The notes beneath the pieces are model-generated. The model worked only from the letters and a program-made list of their open reading frames with translations. It had not been told where the DNA came from and made no database searches. From Blautia sp. MSJ-19 (GTDB lineage: Bacteria > Bacillota > Clostridia > Lachnospirales > Lachnospiraceae): 64,000 bases of DNA. Below are positions 52,137-61,877 of the stretch, one piece after another (the stretch's first letter is position 1; the number at the start of each line of letters is the position of its first letter). The position numbers were made by a program, and so were the translations under genes. The DNA lies in the NCBI RefSeq assembly GCF_018918125.1, contig NZ_JAHLQA010000007.1, positions 186,001 through 250,000 on the forward strand, written 5' to 3'.

Positions 52137-52181
52137 TGTATGAGGCAGCTGATAACACAGAGCATATAATGAAGGTGTTTT

Positions 52182-53072
52182 ATGGAGATAACAGTAAGAT
52201 TTCCGAATCTGGGGTTTTTGTTTGAATATGAAGACAGGGCATTCTCTGTTTTCGGATTTGAGATCACAATATATGGGATTCTGATCATGGCAGCCCTGCT
52301 TGTCGGGACAGCTGTGATACTTCTGACAGCAAAGAGACAGCGGATGGATCCAAACCGCTGCCTTGGTGCTGCAATCGCTGCATTTCTGGGAGGTGTGATC
52401 GGAGCGAGACTGTATTATCTTGCTTTTGCATGGGGACAGCTTAATGATCATTCCTGGAAAAGTCTGTGTGATATCCGCAGTGGTGGAATGGCAATATACG
52501 GAGCAATCCTGGGCGGAGCACTGGCGATGGCACTTTTTTGCAGAGTCAGCAGAGTTTCCTTCTGGAATACGGCAGATCTTGTGTGCATGGGACTGCTGAG
52601 CGGACAGATCCTGGGTGTCTGGGGGAATTTCTTCAACAGAGATTCTTTTGGAGAGTATACAGACAGCCTGTTTGCAATGGGACTTCCGCTGGATTCGGTA
52701 CAGAGCAGTACTGTTACAGCACTGATGAAAAAACATCTGACAACGTTCAGAGATATGAAATATATACAGGTACATCCGCTGTTCCTGTATGAAAGCATCT
52801 GGTGTCTGCTGCTCCTGTTTGTCTTGGTGGCATACAGCAGAAAAAAGAAATTTCAAGGAGAAATTTTTCTCAGATATCTTGCCGGTTACGGACTGGGAAA
52901 ATGTGTCTTTGAATGGCTTCGTACAGACAAACTGTATATTCCAGGGACAAAGATACCGGTTTCTCTGCTCATATCGGCCGTACTGTTTGTGGTCTGCAGT
53001 ATCGTTGCAACAGTACGAAGAATACTTTCGAAAAAGCGTGAAACAGTCAGCAGACGAAGAAAAGAAGCGTAA
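52182..53072 (+). CDS. lgt: Prolipoprotein diacylglyceryl transferase
   Basis: 296 residues with about seven membrane helices. Transfers diacylglycerol to the lipobox cysteine of prelipoproteins. YGILIMAALL, GVIGARLYYL, RSGGMAIYGAILGG and the signature GVWGNFFNRDSFG (usually GRxGNFxNxExxG, here W for R), then HPLFLYES. The C-terminus is basic. Note that the amino acid binding protein at 13652 is not a lipoprotein, so its substrates lie elsewhere. Confidence 0.93.
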   Translation: MEITVRFPNLGFLFEYEDRAFSVFGFEITIYGILIMAALLVGTAVILLTAKRQRMDPNRCLGAAIAAFLGGVIGARLYYLAFAWGQLNDHSWKSLCDIRSGGMAIYGAILGGALAMALFCRVSRVSFWNTADLVCMGLLSGQILGVWGNFFNRDSFGEYTDSLFAMGLPLDSVQSSTVTALMKKHLTTFRDMKYIQVHPLFLYESIWCLLLLFVLVAYSRKKKFQGEIFLRYLAGYGLGKCVFEWLRTDKLYIPGTKIPVSLLISAVLFVVCSIVATVRRILSKKRETVSRRRKEA

Positions 53073-53077
53073 ATATA

Positions 53078-53109
53078 GGAGGTTCTCCGGTGGGAGAATC
53101 TCCTTTTTG
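53078..53109 (+). terminator. Intrinsic terminator after lgt
   Basis: GGAGGTTCTCC pairs with GGAGAATCTCC (mismatched centre) around GGTG, then TTTTTG. Confidence 0.75.
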
Positions 53110-53224
53110 TTATATAGTTATGTAAATTTGGAAAATAGAAAATCTTCTGTAATACTATCGTAAAATATGGCGTTTTTACGCTGAAAATGTGTAAAATTGT
53201 TCAGAAAAAAACTACGATTTCCAC

Positions 53225-53253
53225 TTGTATTTTCAAAGTAAATAGGTTAGAAT
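53225..53253 (+). promoter_or_regulatory. Promoter of the mra/dcw cluster
   Basis: TTGTAT (53225-53230), 17-base spacer, TAGAAT (53248-53253). The predicted start falls at the MraZ repeats. Confidence 0.6.
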
Positions 53254-53263
53254 GGCAGTATAA

Positions 53264-53298
53264 GTGGTAGAAAGTGGTGAATAGTGGTGGCGAATGGG
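53264..53298. promoter_or_regulatory. MraZ operator: GTGGT direct repeats at 10-bp spacing
   Basis: GTGGT begins at 53264, 53274 and 53284, with a fourth related ATGGG at 53294. MraZ is known to bind direct repeats of TGG-type boxes with 10-bp periodicity upstream of its own gene, so autorepression of the cluster is expected. Confidence 0.8.
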
Positions 53299-53377
53299 GG
53301 GAATGTGGCAGATCCGTCCATCCCCGCCTGAAGGTACGAAGGGGAGAATCGTATCTTACGAGAGTAGGTGAGTTCGG

Positions 53378-53809
53378 ATGTTCATGGGTGAGTATAATCA
53401 TACGATTGACGCGAAGGGGCGTCTGATAATCCCTTCCAAGTTCAGAGAACTCCTGGGAGAAGAGTTTGTTCTGACAAAGGGACTGGATGGTTGTCTTTCC
53501 GTTTACCCGATGGATGAATGGAAAACCTTTGAAGAGAAACTCAGAGCCTTACCACTTACAAATAAAAATGCCAGAACCTTCACACGTTTCTTTGTTGCGG
53601 GTGCGACAAGCTGTGAACTGGACAAGCAGGGGAGAATTCTTGTACCGCAGACTCTGCGGGAGTTCGCTGGTCTGGAAAAGGATGTTGTGCTTACCGGTAA
53701 TCTCAACAGGATTGAGATCTGGAGCAAAGAGAAGTGGAGCGAGAACTGTGATTATGATGATATGGACAGCATTGCACAGGGCATGCAGGACATGGGAATC
53801 ATCATCTGA
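53378..53809 (+). CDS. mraZ: Transcriptional regulator MraZ
   Basis: 143 residues. Two AbrB-like swapped-hairpin domains with the DxxGR motifs: [13 protein letters not shown] (about 11-23) and [14 protein letters not shown] (about 83-96). [15 protein letters not shown] is the classic N-terminus. It represses the cell division/wall cluster through the repeats just upstream. The ribosome binding site AGGTGAG is modest. Confidence 0.96.
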   Translation: MFMGEYNHTIDAKGRLIIPSKFRELLGEEFVLTKGLDGCLSVYPMDEWKTFEEKLRALPLTNKNARTFTRFFVAGATSCELDKQGRILVPQTLREFAGLEKDVVLTGNLNRIEIWSKEKWSENCDYDDMDSIAQGMQDMGIII

Positions 53810-53845
53810 GCATTACGCCGGAAAGAAATCCAACAGGAGACGGAT

Positions 53846-54787
53846 ATGGAATTTAAACACAAATCTGTATTACTGGACGAGACCATCGACGGTTTAAGGG
53901 TAAGACCGGATGGTATTTACGTGGATGGAACTCTGGGAGGAGCAGGGCACGCACAGGAAGTGTGCCGCAGACTTTCTGCCAAGGGGAGATTTATTGGCAT
54001 AGATCAGGACCAAGATGCAATAGTTGCTGCGAGTGAACGGCTGGCTGCCTATGAGGACAGAGTAAAGATCATTCGCAGCAATTATTGTTACATGGCGAAT
54101 GAGCTGAAAAATCTCGGGATTCAGAAAGTCGATGGAATTGTTCTGGACCTCGGCGTTTCATCTTATCAGTTAGACAATGAAGAGCGAGGATTCACCTATC
54201 GTGTGGATGCACCGCTTGATATGAGAATGGATCAGAGACAGAGCCGCACAGCTGCGGATATTGTCAATGGTTATGATGAAAAAGAACTGTACCGTATCAT
54301 TCGTGATTACGGTGAAGATAAATTTGCGAAAAATATTGCCAAGCATATTGTAGCTGCCAGAGCCAGTGCACCGATTCAGACGACCGGAGAACTGACTGAG
54401 ATCATTCGTCAGTCGATTCCGATGAAGATACAGGTGACAGGAGGACATCCGGCAAAGAGAACGTTTCAGGCGATACGAATCGAACTGAACCGGGAACTGG
54501 ATGTGCTGAGAGAGTCTCTGGATGGCATGATCGATCTTCTGGATGATGGTGGAAGAATCTGTATCATTACATTTCATTCACTGGAAGACAGAATTGTCAA
54601 GACAATATTCCGCAAGAATGAAAATCCATGTACCTGCCCGTCTGATTTTCCGGTCTGTGTATGTGGCAAGAAATCCAAGGGCAAAGTGATCACCAGAAAG
54701 CCAATTCTGCCAAGTGCGACAGAAATGGAAGAAAATCCGAGATCAAAGAGTGCAAAGCTCAGGATATTTGAAAGAAAATACCTTTAA
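53846..54787 (+). CDS. rsmH: 16S rRNA (cytosine-1402-N4)-methyltransferase
   Basis: 313 residues (MraW). [13 protein letters not shown] at the N-terminus, [12 protein letters not shown] (SAM binding), [30 protein letters not shown], and the typical tail [14 protein letters not shown]. Position after mraZ is standard. Confidence 0.96.
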   Translation: MEFKHKSVLLDETIDGLRVRPDGIYVDGTLGGAGHAQEVCRRLSAKGRFIGIDQDQDAIVAASERLAAYEDRVKIIRSNYCYMANELKNLGIQKVDGIVLDLGVSSYQLDNEERGFTYRVDAPLDMRMDQRQSRTAADIVNGYDEKELYRIIRDYGEDKFAKNIAKHIVAARASAPIQTTGELTEIIRQSIPMKIQVTGGHPAKRTFQAIRIELNRELDVLRESLDGMIDLLDDGGRICIITFHSLEDRIVKTIFRKNENPCTCPSDFPVCVCGKKSKGKVITRKPILPSATEMEENPRSKSAKLRIFERKYL

Positions 54788-54815
54788 TAAGTCTATAGAA
54801 AGTTGTGAGAGTCAA

Positions 54816-55376
54816 ATGGAGAGGACGAACAGAGCGGTCACATCCAGAAAAAGCAGAACAAATGCAAGAAATGCCCGGGGAATGTATGTGGATGGAAATA
54901 CAGCACGCAGACTTCAGGAAGTTCCGGAGAGACCACGCCGAACAGCAGCAACGCAGAATGCGCGGCGCGTGCGGGAGCCCGATCGTCAGGCAGTGTCCCG
55001 GCCAAGGCAGCTTAGTCGTGAAGCACAGAGAAACCGTGCAAAAGCGATGAGCATGGGACGCGGCTTTGTTGTTTTTCTTGCAGTAGTCAGTGTGGCAGTG
55101 CTTTTTTGCTGTGTGAATTATCTGCAGCTGAAGTCGGAGCTGACAGGCAAAATGAAAACAGTCGCTTCTCTGGAGTCAGAATTGTCACAGATCAAAGAAG
55201 AAAACAACGCATACGAAAGTCAGGTGACTTCTGATGTGGATCTGAACACGATCAAGAAGCTGGCTATCGGTCGTCTGGGAATGAATTATCCGACAGATGA
55301 TCAGAAAAAGACATACAGTATGCCAAGTAACAGTTATGTGCGACAGTATCAGGATGTTCCTGAGACCAAGAGGTGA
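54816..55376 (+). CDS. ftsL: FtsL-like septum protein
   Basis: 186 residues from ATG 54816; the open frame extends upstream inside rsmH. A long basic Arg/Asn-rich cytoplasmic N-terminus (1-82), one membrane helix (about 83-105) and a coiled coil (LKSELTGKMKTVASLESELS) ending in a short tail. Sequence is divergent, as usual for FtsL; the call rests on topology and its place between rsmH and a PBP. It should form the FtsL/DivIC/DivIB complex that activates septal synthesis. The N-terminal extension is longer than typical. Confidence 0.75.
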   Translation: MERTNRAVTSRKSRTNARNARGMYVDGNTARRLQEVPERPRRTAATQNARRVREPDRQAVSRPRQLSREAQRNRAKAMSMGRGFVVFLAVVSVAVLFCCVNYLQLKSELTGKMKTVASLESELSQIKEENNAYESQVTSDVDLNTIKKLAIGRLGMNYPTDDQKKTYSMPSNSYVRQYQDVPETKR

Positions 55377-55383
55377 TAGATCA

Positions 55384-57627
55384 TTGAGCAATACCAGTAA
55401 GAGGAATCGCAGAAAACCTCAGAAAAAAATAAATACCCTTATGAGAGGAAAGCTAGTAGGACTATTTGGTGTAGTGCTGCTAGCTTTAGTTTGTTTGCTT
55501 GGAAGGATTACCTATATCAATGCGACCAGCGGCAAAAAATACAAAAAACAGGTGCTGACACAGGCACAGCAGAAATATCAGAGCAGTACACTTCCGGCAA
55601 AACGCGGAGATATTTATGACCGGAATGGAAATATCCTTGCAACCAGTCAGAAAGTATATTCCGTGATCCTCGATTGCAAGACAGTAAATTCCGATGAGGC
55701 TTATGTAGAACCGACCGTAAAGGCACTGACAGAGGTTCTCGGACTGGATGAGAATAAGATTCGTTCAATTCTTTCGGCTGCAGATACCAAAAACAGTCAG
55801 TATCGGATCCTCAAGAAACAGCTTTCCATGGATGAAAAGAAAAAATTTGAGGACTATGAATCACCGGGAGAAGACAGCAATCTTTCAGATGCGGAAAAAA
55901 AGGAACGTCAGAACATCAAAGGTGTCTGGTTTGAGGAAGATTATCTGCGCGTGTATCCCTTTAATGAACTGGCATGTGAGACGGTAGGTTTTACTTTGTC
56001 ACGTGACACCGCGGATGTCGGACTGGAAAGTTATTACAACAGTACGCTGATGGGGGCAGATGGCAGACAGTATGGATATGTCAATGACGATGCAGATGTG
56101 GAACAGACGATCATCGATCCGAAGAACGGACAGAGCATTGTAACGACGCTGGATGTCGGAGCACAGCAGATCGTAGAAAAATATGTCAACGGTTTCAAGG
56201 AAGCAATGGGTTCCAAAAATATCGGTGTGATCGCTATGAAACCTTCTACGGGTGAGATCATTGCCATGGATGGAGGTGACCGTTTTGATCTGAATGATCC
56301 GCGAGATCTTTCCAGCCTGTATTCAGAGGAAGAGATCGCTGCGATGAATGATGAGGAAACGGTAACTGCACTGAACGGCATGTGGAGCAACTTCTGTGTG
56401 ACAGATGCTTTCGAGCCGGGATCTGTAGTAAAACCGATCGTTATGGCCGGAGCACTTGAAAAAGGCAAGATCTCAGATACCGATACCTTTAACTGTGATG
56501 GCGGACAGACGTTTGGCGCGAATGGAGATACCTACATCAAATGTGCAGTATGGCCGGATGCGCATGGAACAGAAACTCTGCGGGAAGTCATCGCGAATTC
56601 CTGTAACGATGCGATGATGCAGATCGCTGCAAAGATGGGGACAGAGCAGTTCCTCAAATCACAGACACTTTTTAATTTTGGCAGCCGTACCGGAATCGAT
56701 CTTCCGAATGAAGGAGCCGGTGTGATCCATACACAGGAAACGATGGGAGAGACAGAGCTTGCGTGCTCGGCATTCGGACAGGGATTTACCTCTACGATGA
56801 TCCAGGAGATCAATGCCATGTGTTCGGTTATCAACGGAGGCTCCTATTATCAGCCTCATCTGGTATCAGAGATTCGGGACAGCAATGGTTCTACAGTTAA
56901 GAAGTATGATCCGATCCTTCTCAAACAGACGGTATCTTCTGAAATCTCAGCAGATATTCGTTCTTATATGGAAGCCAGTGTACAGGAAGGTACCAGCCGT
57001 ACTTCCAAAGTGGAGGGATACAGTTCCGGTGGTAAAACAGGAACTGCAGAAAAACTTCCACGAGGAAATGGGAAATATCTGGTTTCTTTTATTACATTTG
57101 CACCGGTAGCAGACCCGCAGGTACTGCTGTACGTCGTTGTGGATGAGCCAAATGCAGAAGACCAGGCAGACAGTAAATATCCGCAGTACATTGCACAGGG
57201 AATCCTGTCAGAACTTCTTCCATATCTGAATGTCGCTCCGGATGAGAGCGAGGATGGAAGTGTTCCGGATACAGAACTCTGGGAAGGCTTTAAAGGACAT
57301 CTGGTAGATGTATCCGGAAGCAGTGTGGATGAACAGGGAAATCTGGTAGACGGAAGTGGAAACCGTGTAGATCTGGAGGGAAACCGTATTGACGAAAACG
57401 GATATCTTCTGGATGATAATGGGCAGTTAAAAGTAGATGAAAATGGACAGTATATCAAGTCTGATTCGGTGATCTCTTCTTCAACTGCTTCTTCCGGAGA
57501 CACGCTCAAAGAGGCAATCTCGGATACAAATGTTCCGGCACCGCCAGAAGGTGATGAGAGCGAAACAACAGAAAATAATGACATGGAAAGTGAAGGCATT
57601 ACCAATGAGGAAGCTGGTCTGGATTAA
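55384..57627 (+). CDS. Class B penicillin-binding protein (septal transpeptidase) with C-terminal repeat tail
   Basis: 747 residues from a TTG start at 55384, placed 7 bases after AGGTGA; upstream in-frame ATGs lie inside ftsL. Membrane anchor about 20-42, PBP dimer domain (KRGDIYDRNGNILA), transpeptidase with SVVK (Ser 347), SCN (406-408) and KTG (551-553). After the catalytic domain, about residues 648-694 hold short repeats of the form D-x-x-G-N/Y-x-V/L-D, then a Ser/Thr/Glu-rich end. No PASTA domain. Likely the FtsI/PBP2B-type enzyme of division; the repeat tail is unusual. Confidence 0.9.
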   Translation: MSNTSKRNRRKPQKKINTLMRGKLVGLFGVVLLALVCLLGRITYINATSGKKYKKQVLTQAQQKYQSSTLPAKRGDIYDRNGNILATSQKVYSVILDCKTVNSDEAYVEPTVKALTEVLGLDENKIRSILSAADTKNSQYRILKKQLSMDEKKKFEDYESPGEDSNLSDAEKKERQNIKGVWFEEDYLRVYPFNELACETVGFTLSRDTADVGLESYYNSTLMGADGRQYGYVNDDADVEQTIIDPKNGQSIVTTLDVGAQQIVEKYVNGFKEAMGSKNIGVIAMKPSTGEIIAMDGGDRFDLNDPRDLSSLYSEEEIAAMNDEETVTALNGMWSNFCVTDAFEPGSVVKPIVMAGALEKGKISDTDTFNCDGGQTFGANGDTYIKCAVWPDAHGTETLREVIANSCNDAMMQIAAKMGTEQFLKSQTLFNFGSRTGIDLPNEGAGVIHTQETMGETELACSAFGQGFTSTMIQEINAMCSVINGGSYYQPHLVSEIRDSNGSTVKKYDPILLKQTVSSEISADIRSYMEASVQEGTSRTSKVEGYSSGGKTGTAEKLPRGNGKYLVSFITFAPVADPQVLLYVVVDEPNAEDQADSKYPQYIAQGILSELLPYLNVAPDESEDGSVPDTELWEGFKGHLVDVSGSSVDEQGNLVDGSGNRVDLEGNRIDENGYLLDDNGQLKVDENGQYIKSDSVISSSTASSGDTLKEAISDTNVPAPPEGDESETTENNDMESEGITNEEAGLD

Positions 57628-57665
57628 TCTGGATCAATGCGGAATCTGCAATGTCAGCAGTATCT

Positions 57666-57716
57666 CCCCCGGAGAACAGTCATATATTAGTATGACTGTA
57701 TCCGGGGGATTTTTTT
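57666..57716 (+). terminator. Strong terminator hairpin ending at the next start codon
   Basis: CCCCCGGA (57666-57673) pairs with TCCGGGGG (57701-57708) and ACAGTCATA (57676-57684) with TATGACTGT (57691-57699), loop of six. Seven T (57710-57716) run straight into the ATG of the second PBP at 57717. The GGGGGA in the 3' arm is also that gene's only ribosome binding site candidate. Confidence 0.9.
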
Positions 57717-59462
57717 ATGAAAAAGAACTATACGTTTCACAAACGAAAAGTCTGGATCGTTTTCCTGATCTGTATGGCGCTGATCGCAGGACTGATCGCC
57801 CGACTGGTTTATCTCATGGGGATCCGTTCTGATTATTATTATGAAAAAGCAGAAGATCTGCATGAGAGAGAAAGAGATATCAAAGCTGCCCGCGGGGAGA
57901 TCCTGGATGCAAAAGGAAAAGTTCTGGCGGCTAATAAAACGGTCTGTACGATCTCTGTGATCCACAGCCAGATCAGTGAACCGGAAAAAGTGATACAGGT
58001 ACTTTCTGAAAAACTGGGGATAACGGAGGAAACGCTGAGAAAAAAAGTAGAAAAAGTATCTTCTATAGAAAGAATAAAGACGAATGTGGAAAAGGAAACC
58101 GGTGATGCGATCCGGAATGCAGGGCTTGCAGGTGTAAAAGTAGATGAAGATTACCGCAGGTATTATCCGATGGGCTCACTGGCATCCAAAGTACTGGGAT
58201 TTACAGGCGGGGATAATCAGGGAATCATCGGACTGGAGGTTGAATATGAGGATGTCCTGAGGGGGGAAGCAGGTAAGATCCTGACGACTACAGACGCGAG
58301 AGGAATCGAACTGGATGGAATCGGAGAAAACAGGAAAGAGCCGCAGGCAGGACAGAATCTCAGGATCAGTCTGGATGCGGACATCCAGAAATATGCACAG
58401 CAGGCGGCGTACAAAGTGATGGAAGAAAAGCAGGCAGAACGTGTTTCCATTCTTTTGATGAATCCACAGAATGGAGAAATCTATGCCTGTGTAAATGTGC
58501 CTGAATTTGATCTGAATGATCCATTTACTCTGAATACAAATGTGGATACCTCCGGGCTGAGCCAGGAGAAAAAACAGGAGCTTCTTAATCAGATGTGGAG
58601 AAATCCATGTCTGAATGATACATATGAACCGGGATCAACGTTTAAGATTATCACAATGGCAGCAGGACTGGCGGAAGGGGTAGTATCGAAGCAGGATTCT
58701 TTTTACTGTCCGGGTTATAAACTTGTAGAAGACAGGCGGATCCACTGTGCAAACCGAAGAGGACATGGGGCACAGAATTTTGTACAGGGGGCAGAAAATT
58801 CCTGCAATCCGGTCTTTATAGAAGTCGGTCTTCGACTTGGCGTTGAAAATTATTATCGTTATTTTGAACAGTTTGGCCTGCTGAAAAAAACTGGCATTGA
58901 TCTGCCGGGGGAAGCAGGCACGATCATGCATCGCAAGGAAAACATGGGAGAGGTAGAACTTGCAACGGTATCTTTTGGACAGTCGTTTCAGATCACACCG
59001 ATCCAGCTTGCCACAACCGTGAGTTCCCTGATCAACGGAGGCAGACGGATCACACCGCATTTTGGCGTAGCAGTTGAGAATGCAGACGGCTCTCTGGTAA
59101 AAGAACTGGAGTATCCGGTAGAGACAGGGATCTTGTCAGAAGAGGTATCAACAGAGGTGAGGGGAATTCTGGAAAAAGTGGTTTCTGAAGGATCCGGGAG
59201 GAATGCGGCGATAGAAGGATATCGTATTGGCGGTAAGACGGCAACGTCTCAGACTCTTCCGCGAAGTGCCAATCGTTATATCTCTTCGTTTCTGGGATTT
59301 GCACCGGCAGATGATCCACAGGTACTGGCACTGTGTATCATTCATGACCCGCAGGGAATCTACTATGGAGGTACGATCGCAGCTCCGGTCGTGCGCAGTA
59401 TTTTTGAGAATGTCCTTCCATACCTTGATAAATCTGAGGAAAAGCCTTATAATCAAACGTAA
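57717..59462 (+). CDS. Class B penicillin-binding protein, second copy (SpoVD/FtsI type)
   Basis: 581 residues. Cytoplasmic start, membrane helix about 12-33, dimer domain (ARGEILDAKGKVLA), transpeptidase with STFK (Ser 307) and SCN (362-364). The third motif reads KTAT (507-510) instead of KTGT. It lacks PASTA domains and the repeat tail of its neighbour. Either a second septal or a sporulation/elongation transpeptidase. Its start codon sits at the end of a strong terminator, so expression depends on read-through, anti-termination, or an unseen promoter. Confidence 0.9.
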   Translation: MKKNYTFHKRKVWIVFLICMALIAGLIARLVYLMGIRSDYYYEKAEDLHERERDIKAARGEILDAKGKVLAANKTVCTISVIHSQISEPEKVIQVLSEKLGITEETLRKKVEKVSSIERIKTNVEKETGDAIRNAGLAGVKVDEDYRRYYPMGSLASKVLGFTGGDNQGIIGLEVEYEDVLRGEAGKILTTTDARGIELDGIGENRKEPQAGQNLRISLDADIQKYAQQAAYKVMEEKQAERVSILLMNPQNGEIYACVNVPEFDLNDPFTLNTNVDTSGLSQEKKQELLNQMWRNPCLNDTYEPGSTFKIITMAAGLAEGVVSKQDSFYCPGYKLVEDRRIHCANRRGHGAQNFVQGAENSCNPVFIEVGLRLGVENYYRYFEQFGLLKKTGIDLPGEAGTIMHRKENMGEVELATVSFGQSFQITPIQLATTVSSLINGGRRITPHFGVAVENADGSLVKELEYPVETGILSEEVSTEVRGILEKVVSEGSGRNAAIEGYRIGGKTATSQTLPRSANRYISSFLGFAPADDPQVLALCIIHDPQGIYYGGTIAAPVVRSIFENVLPYLDKSEEKPYNQT

Positions 59463-59494
59463 TAAAAAACGAAAGAATGATAAGAGGTGTGAGG

Positions 59495-60451
59495 ATGAAT
59501 ATTCAAGTTGTATTCCCGGTACTGATCTCTTTTGCGATCAGTGTGATCCTGGGACCAGTCATCATCCCGTTTCTGAGAAAACTCAAGATGGGACAGACAG
59601 AACGAGTGGAAGGTGTGCAGTCACATCTGAAAAAGGCTGGTACACCAACAATGGGCGGTGTGATCTTTTTGATCGCAGCAGTGGTAACATCCCTGTTTTA
59701 TGTGAAAGACTATCCGGCGATCATTCCGGTGATCTTTCTGACACTCGGATTCGGGATCATCGGTTTTCTGGATGATTATCTGAAAGTTGTCCTGAGACGT
59801 TCTGACGGTCTGCTTCCGTGGCAGAAGTTTGCATTACAGATCGTGGTGACAGGAATTTTTGTTTACTATCTTCTGAATTATACAGATGTAGATCTGGCAA
59901 TGAGAATTCCGTTCTGGACAGATCATTATCTGAATCTTGGCTGGCTGGCGATTCCGGTACTGTTTTTTGCGGTTATCGGAACGGTCAATGGCGTAAACTT
60001 TACTGACGGACTGGACGGACTGGCATCCAGCGTAACACTGATCGTTGCGGTGTTCTTTACCGTGGTTTCCATTGGTACCAACAGTGGAATCGAACCGGTA
60101 ACCGGCGCGGTTGTTGGCGGACTGATGGGATTTTTGCTGTTTAATGTCTATCCTGCAAAAGTCTTTATGGGAGATACCGGATCTCTGGCACTGGGCGGAT
60201 TTGTGGCAGGTGCTGCATATATGATGCAGATGCCGCTGTTTATTCTGCTGGTAGGTCTGATCTACCTGGTAGAAGTACTTTCGGTTATGATCCAGGTGAC
60301 ATATTTCAAAGCAACTCATGGCAAACGTATTTTCAAGATGGCACCGATCCATCATCATTTTGAGCTGTGCGGATGGTCAGAAACAAGAGTGGTTGCAGTA
60401 TTTTCTGTGATCACTGCAGTGATGTGCCTGATCGCACTTCTGGCATTGTAA
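59495..60451 (+). CDS. mraY: Phospho-N-acetylmuramoyl-pentapeptide transferase
   Basis: 318 residues from ATG 59495 behind AAGAGGTG; ATG 59477 has no site. Makes lipid I. About ten membrane helices with GTPTMGGVIFL, FLDDYLKV (catalytic Asp pair), NFTDGLDGLA, GDTGSLALGGF, and APIHHHFE near the end. Confidence 0.96.
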   Translation: MNIQVVFPVLISFAISVILGPVIIPFLRKLKMGQTERVEGVQSHLKKAGTPTMGGVIFLIAAVVTSLFYVKDYPAIIPVIFLTLGFGIIGFLDDYLKVVLRRSDGLLPWQKFALQIVVTGIFVYYLLNYTDVDLAMRIPFWTDHYLNLGWLAIPVLFFAVIGTVNGVNFTDGLDGLASSVTLIVAVFFTVVSIGTNSGIEPVTGAVVGGLMGFLLFNVYPAKVFMGDTGSLALGGFVAGAAYMMQMPLFILLVGLIYLVEVLSVMIQVTYFKATHGKRIFKMAPIHHHFELCGWSETRVVAVFSVITAVMCLIALLAL

Positions 60452-60464
60452 GGAGGAAACAAAA

Positions 60465-61820
60465 ATGGATTTACAGGGGAAAAAAGTACTGGTATTTGGT
60501 TCCGGAAAGAGCGGAATCGGTGCAGCAGAGCTTCTGGCACAGGTAGGTGCCCGTCCTGTTATTTACGATGGAAATGCAGACCTCGACAAAGAGGCTGTAT
60601 TACATAAATTACCGGACTGCAAAGATGTGGAGATCTATGCGGGAGAGCTTCCGCAGGAAGTGCAGGAGACACTGGATCTGGTGGTCCTGAGCCCTGGTGT
60701 TCCGACGGACATTCCGGTAGTAAAAGGTTTTTATGAGCAGGGACTTCCGGTGTGGGGTGAAGTGGAACTTGCTTATCGTACAGGAAAAGGCAGAGTCCTT
60801 GCGATCACAGGTACCAACGGAAAGACTACCACAACAGCTCTTCTTGGTAAGATCATGGGAGATGCTGAAGACTCTGTGTTCGTGGTTGGAAACATCGGTA
60901 CACCGTATACTTCCAAAGCACTGGAAATGAAAGAAAACTCCACAACTGTGGCAGAGATCAGCAGTTTCCAGCTGGAGACGATTGATGCATTTGCACCAAA
61001 AGTCAGTGCAATCCTCAATATTACAGAAGATCATCTGAACAGACATCATACAATGGAAGAATACATTCGTGTCAAAGAGCTTATTGTCAAAAATCAGACT
61101 GCAGAGGATTTCTGTATTCTCAATTACGAAGATGAAGTGCTCAGAGAATTCGGCAAAAATATTGTTCCAAAGACTGTATATTTTTCCAGTGTAAGAAAAC
61201 TGGATGAGGGCATTTATCTGGACGGAGACCTGATCGTACTCAAAACGGCAGACGAAGAGATCCCGCTGGTACATACCGGAGAGCTCAAACTGCTCGGACA
61301 GCATAATTTTGAGAATGTGATGGCAGCATCTGCCATGGCATATTATGCAGGGGTTTCGGTAGAGAGTATCCGTAAGAGCATCTGTGAGTTTACTGCTGTG
61401 GAACATCGTATCGAATACGTGACAGAGAAAAACGGTGTTGCTTACTACAACGATTCCAAGGGAACCAACCCGGATGCTGCGATCAAGGGCATTCAGGCGA
61501 TGAACCGTCCGACACTGCTGATCGGCGGAGGATATGACAAAGGCTCCAGTTATGATGAATGGCTGAATGCTTTTGACGGCAAAGTGAGATATCTTGTGCT
61601 GATCGGTCAGACTCGTGACAAGATCAGAGAAGCGGCAGAACGCCTTGGGGTATGCCCGTGCATTCTGTGTGAAAATCTTGAAGAAGCCGTAAAGGTATGT
61701 GCAGAAAAAGCCAACCCGGGTGATGCGGTATTACTTTCACCGGCATGTGCAAGCTGGGGACAGTTTGACAATTATGAACAGCGTGGCGATATGTTCAAAG
61801 AATACGTAAGGAATCTGTAA
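60465..61820 (+). CDS. murD: UDP-N-acetylmuramoyl-L-alanine:D-glutamate ligase
   Basis: 451 residues. Adds D-Glu to UDP-MurNAc-L-Ala. GSGKSGIGAAELL (Rossmann, nucleotide-sugar), GTNGKTTTTALLG (ATP), EISSFQLETI, NITEDHLNRH, YNDSKGTNPDA and LLSPACASWGQFDNYEQRGD. AAGGAGG lies upstream. Where many Firmicutes have ftsW/spoVE and murG next, here a terminator and murA follow. Confidence 0.96.
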   Translation: MDLQGKKVLVFGSGKSGIGAAELLAQVGARPVIYDGNADLDKEAVLHKLPDCKDVEIYAGELPQEVQETLDLVVLSPGVPTDIPVVKGFYEQGLPVWGEVELAYRTGKGRVLAITGTNGKTTTTALLGKIMGDAEDSVFVVGNIGTPYTSKALEMKENSTTVAEISSFQLETIDAFAPKVSAILNITEDHLNRHHTMEEYIRVKELIVKNQTAEDFCILNYEDEVLREFGKNIVPKTVYFSSVRKLDEGIYLDGDLIVLKTADEEIPLVHTGELKLLGQHNFENVMAASAMAYYAGVSVESIRKSICEFTAVEHRIEYVTEKNGVAYYNDSKGTNPDAAIKGIQAMNRPTLLIGGGYDKGSSYDEWLNAFDGKVRYLVLIGQTRDKIREAAERLGVCPCILCENLEEAVKVCAEKANPGDAVLLSPACASWGQFDNYEQRGDMFKEYVRNL

Positions 61821-61877
61821 CAGCAGGATACAAGGACCGGAAGGCAGTTGTACCTGTATCATGAATTATAACTTATC

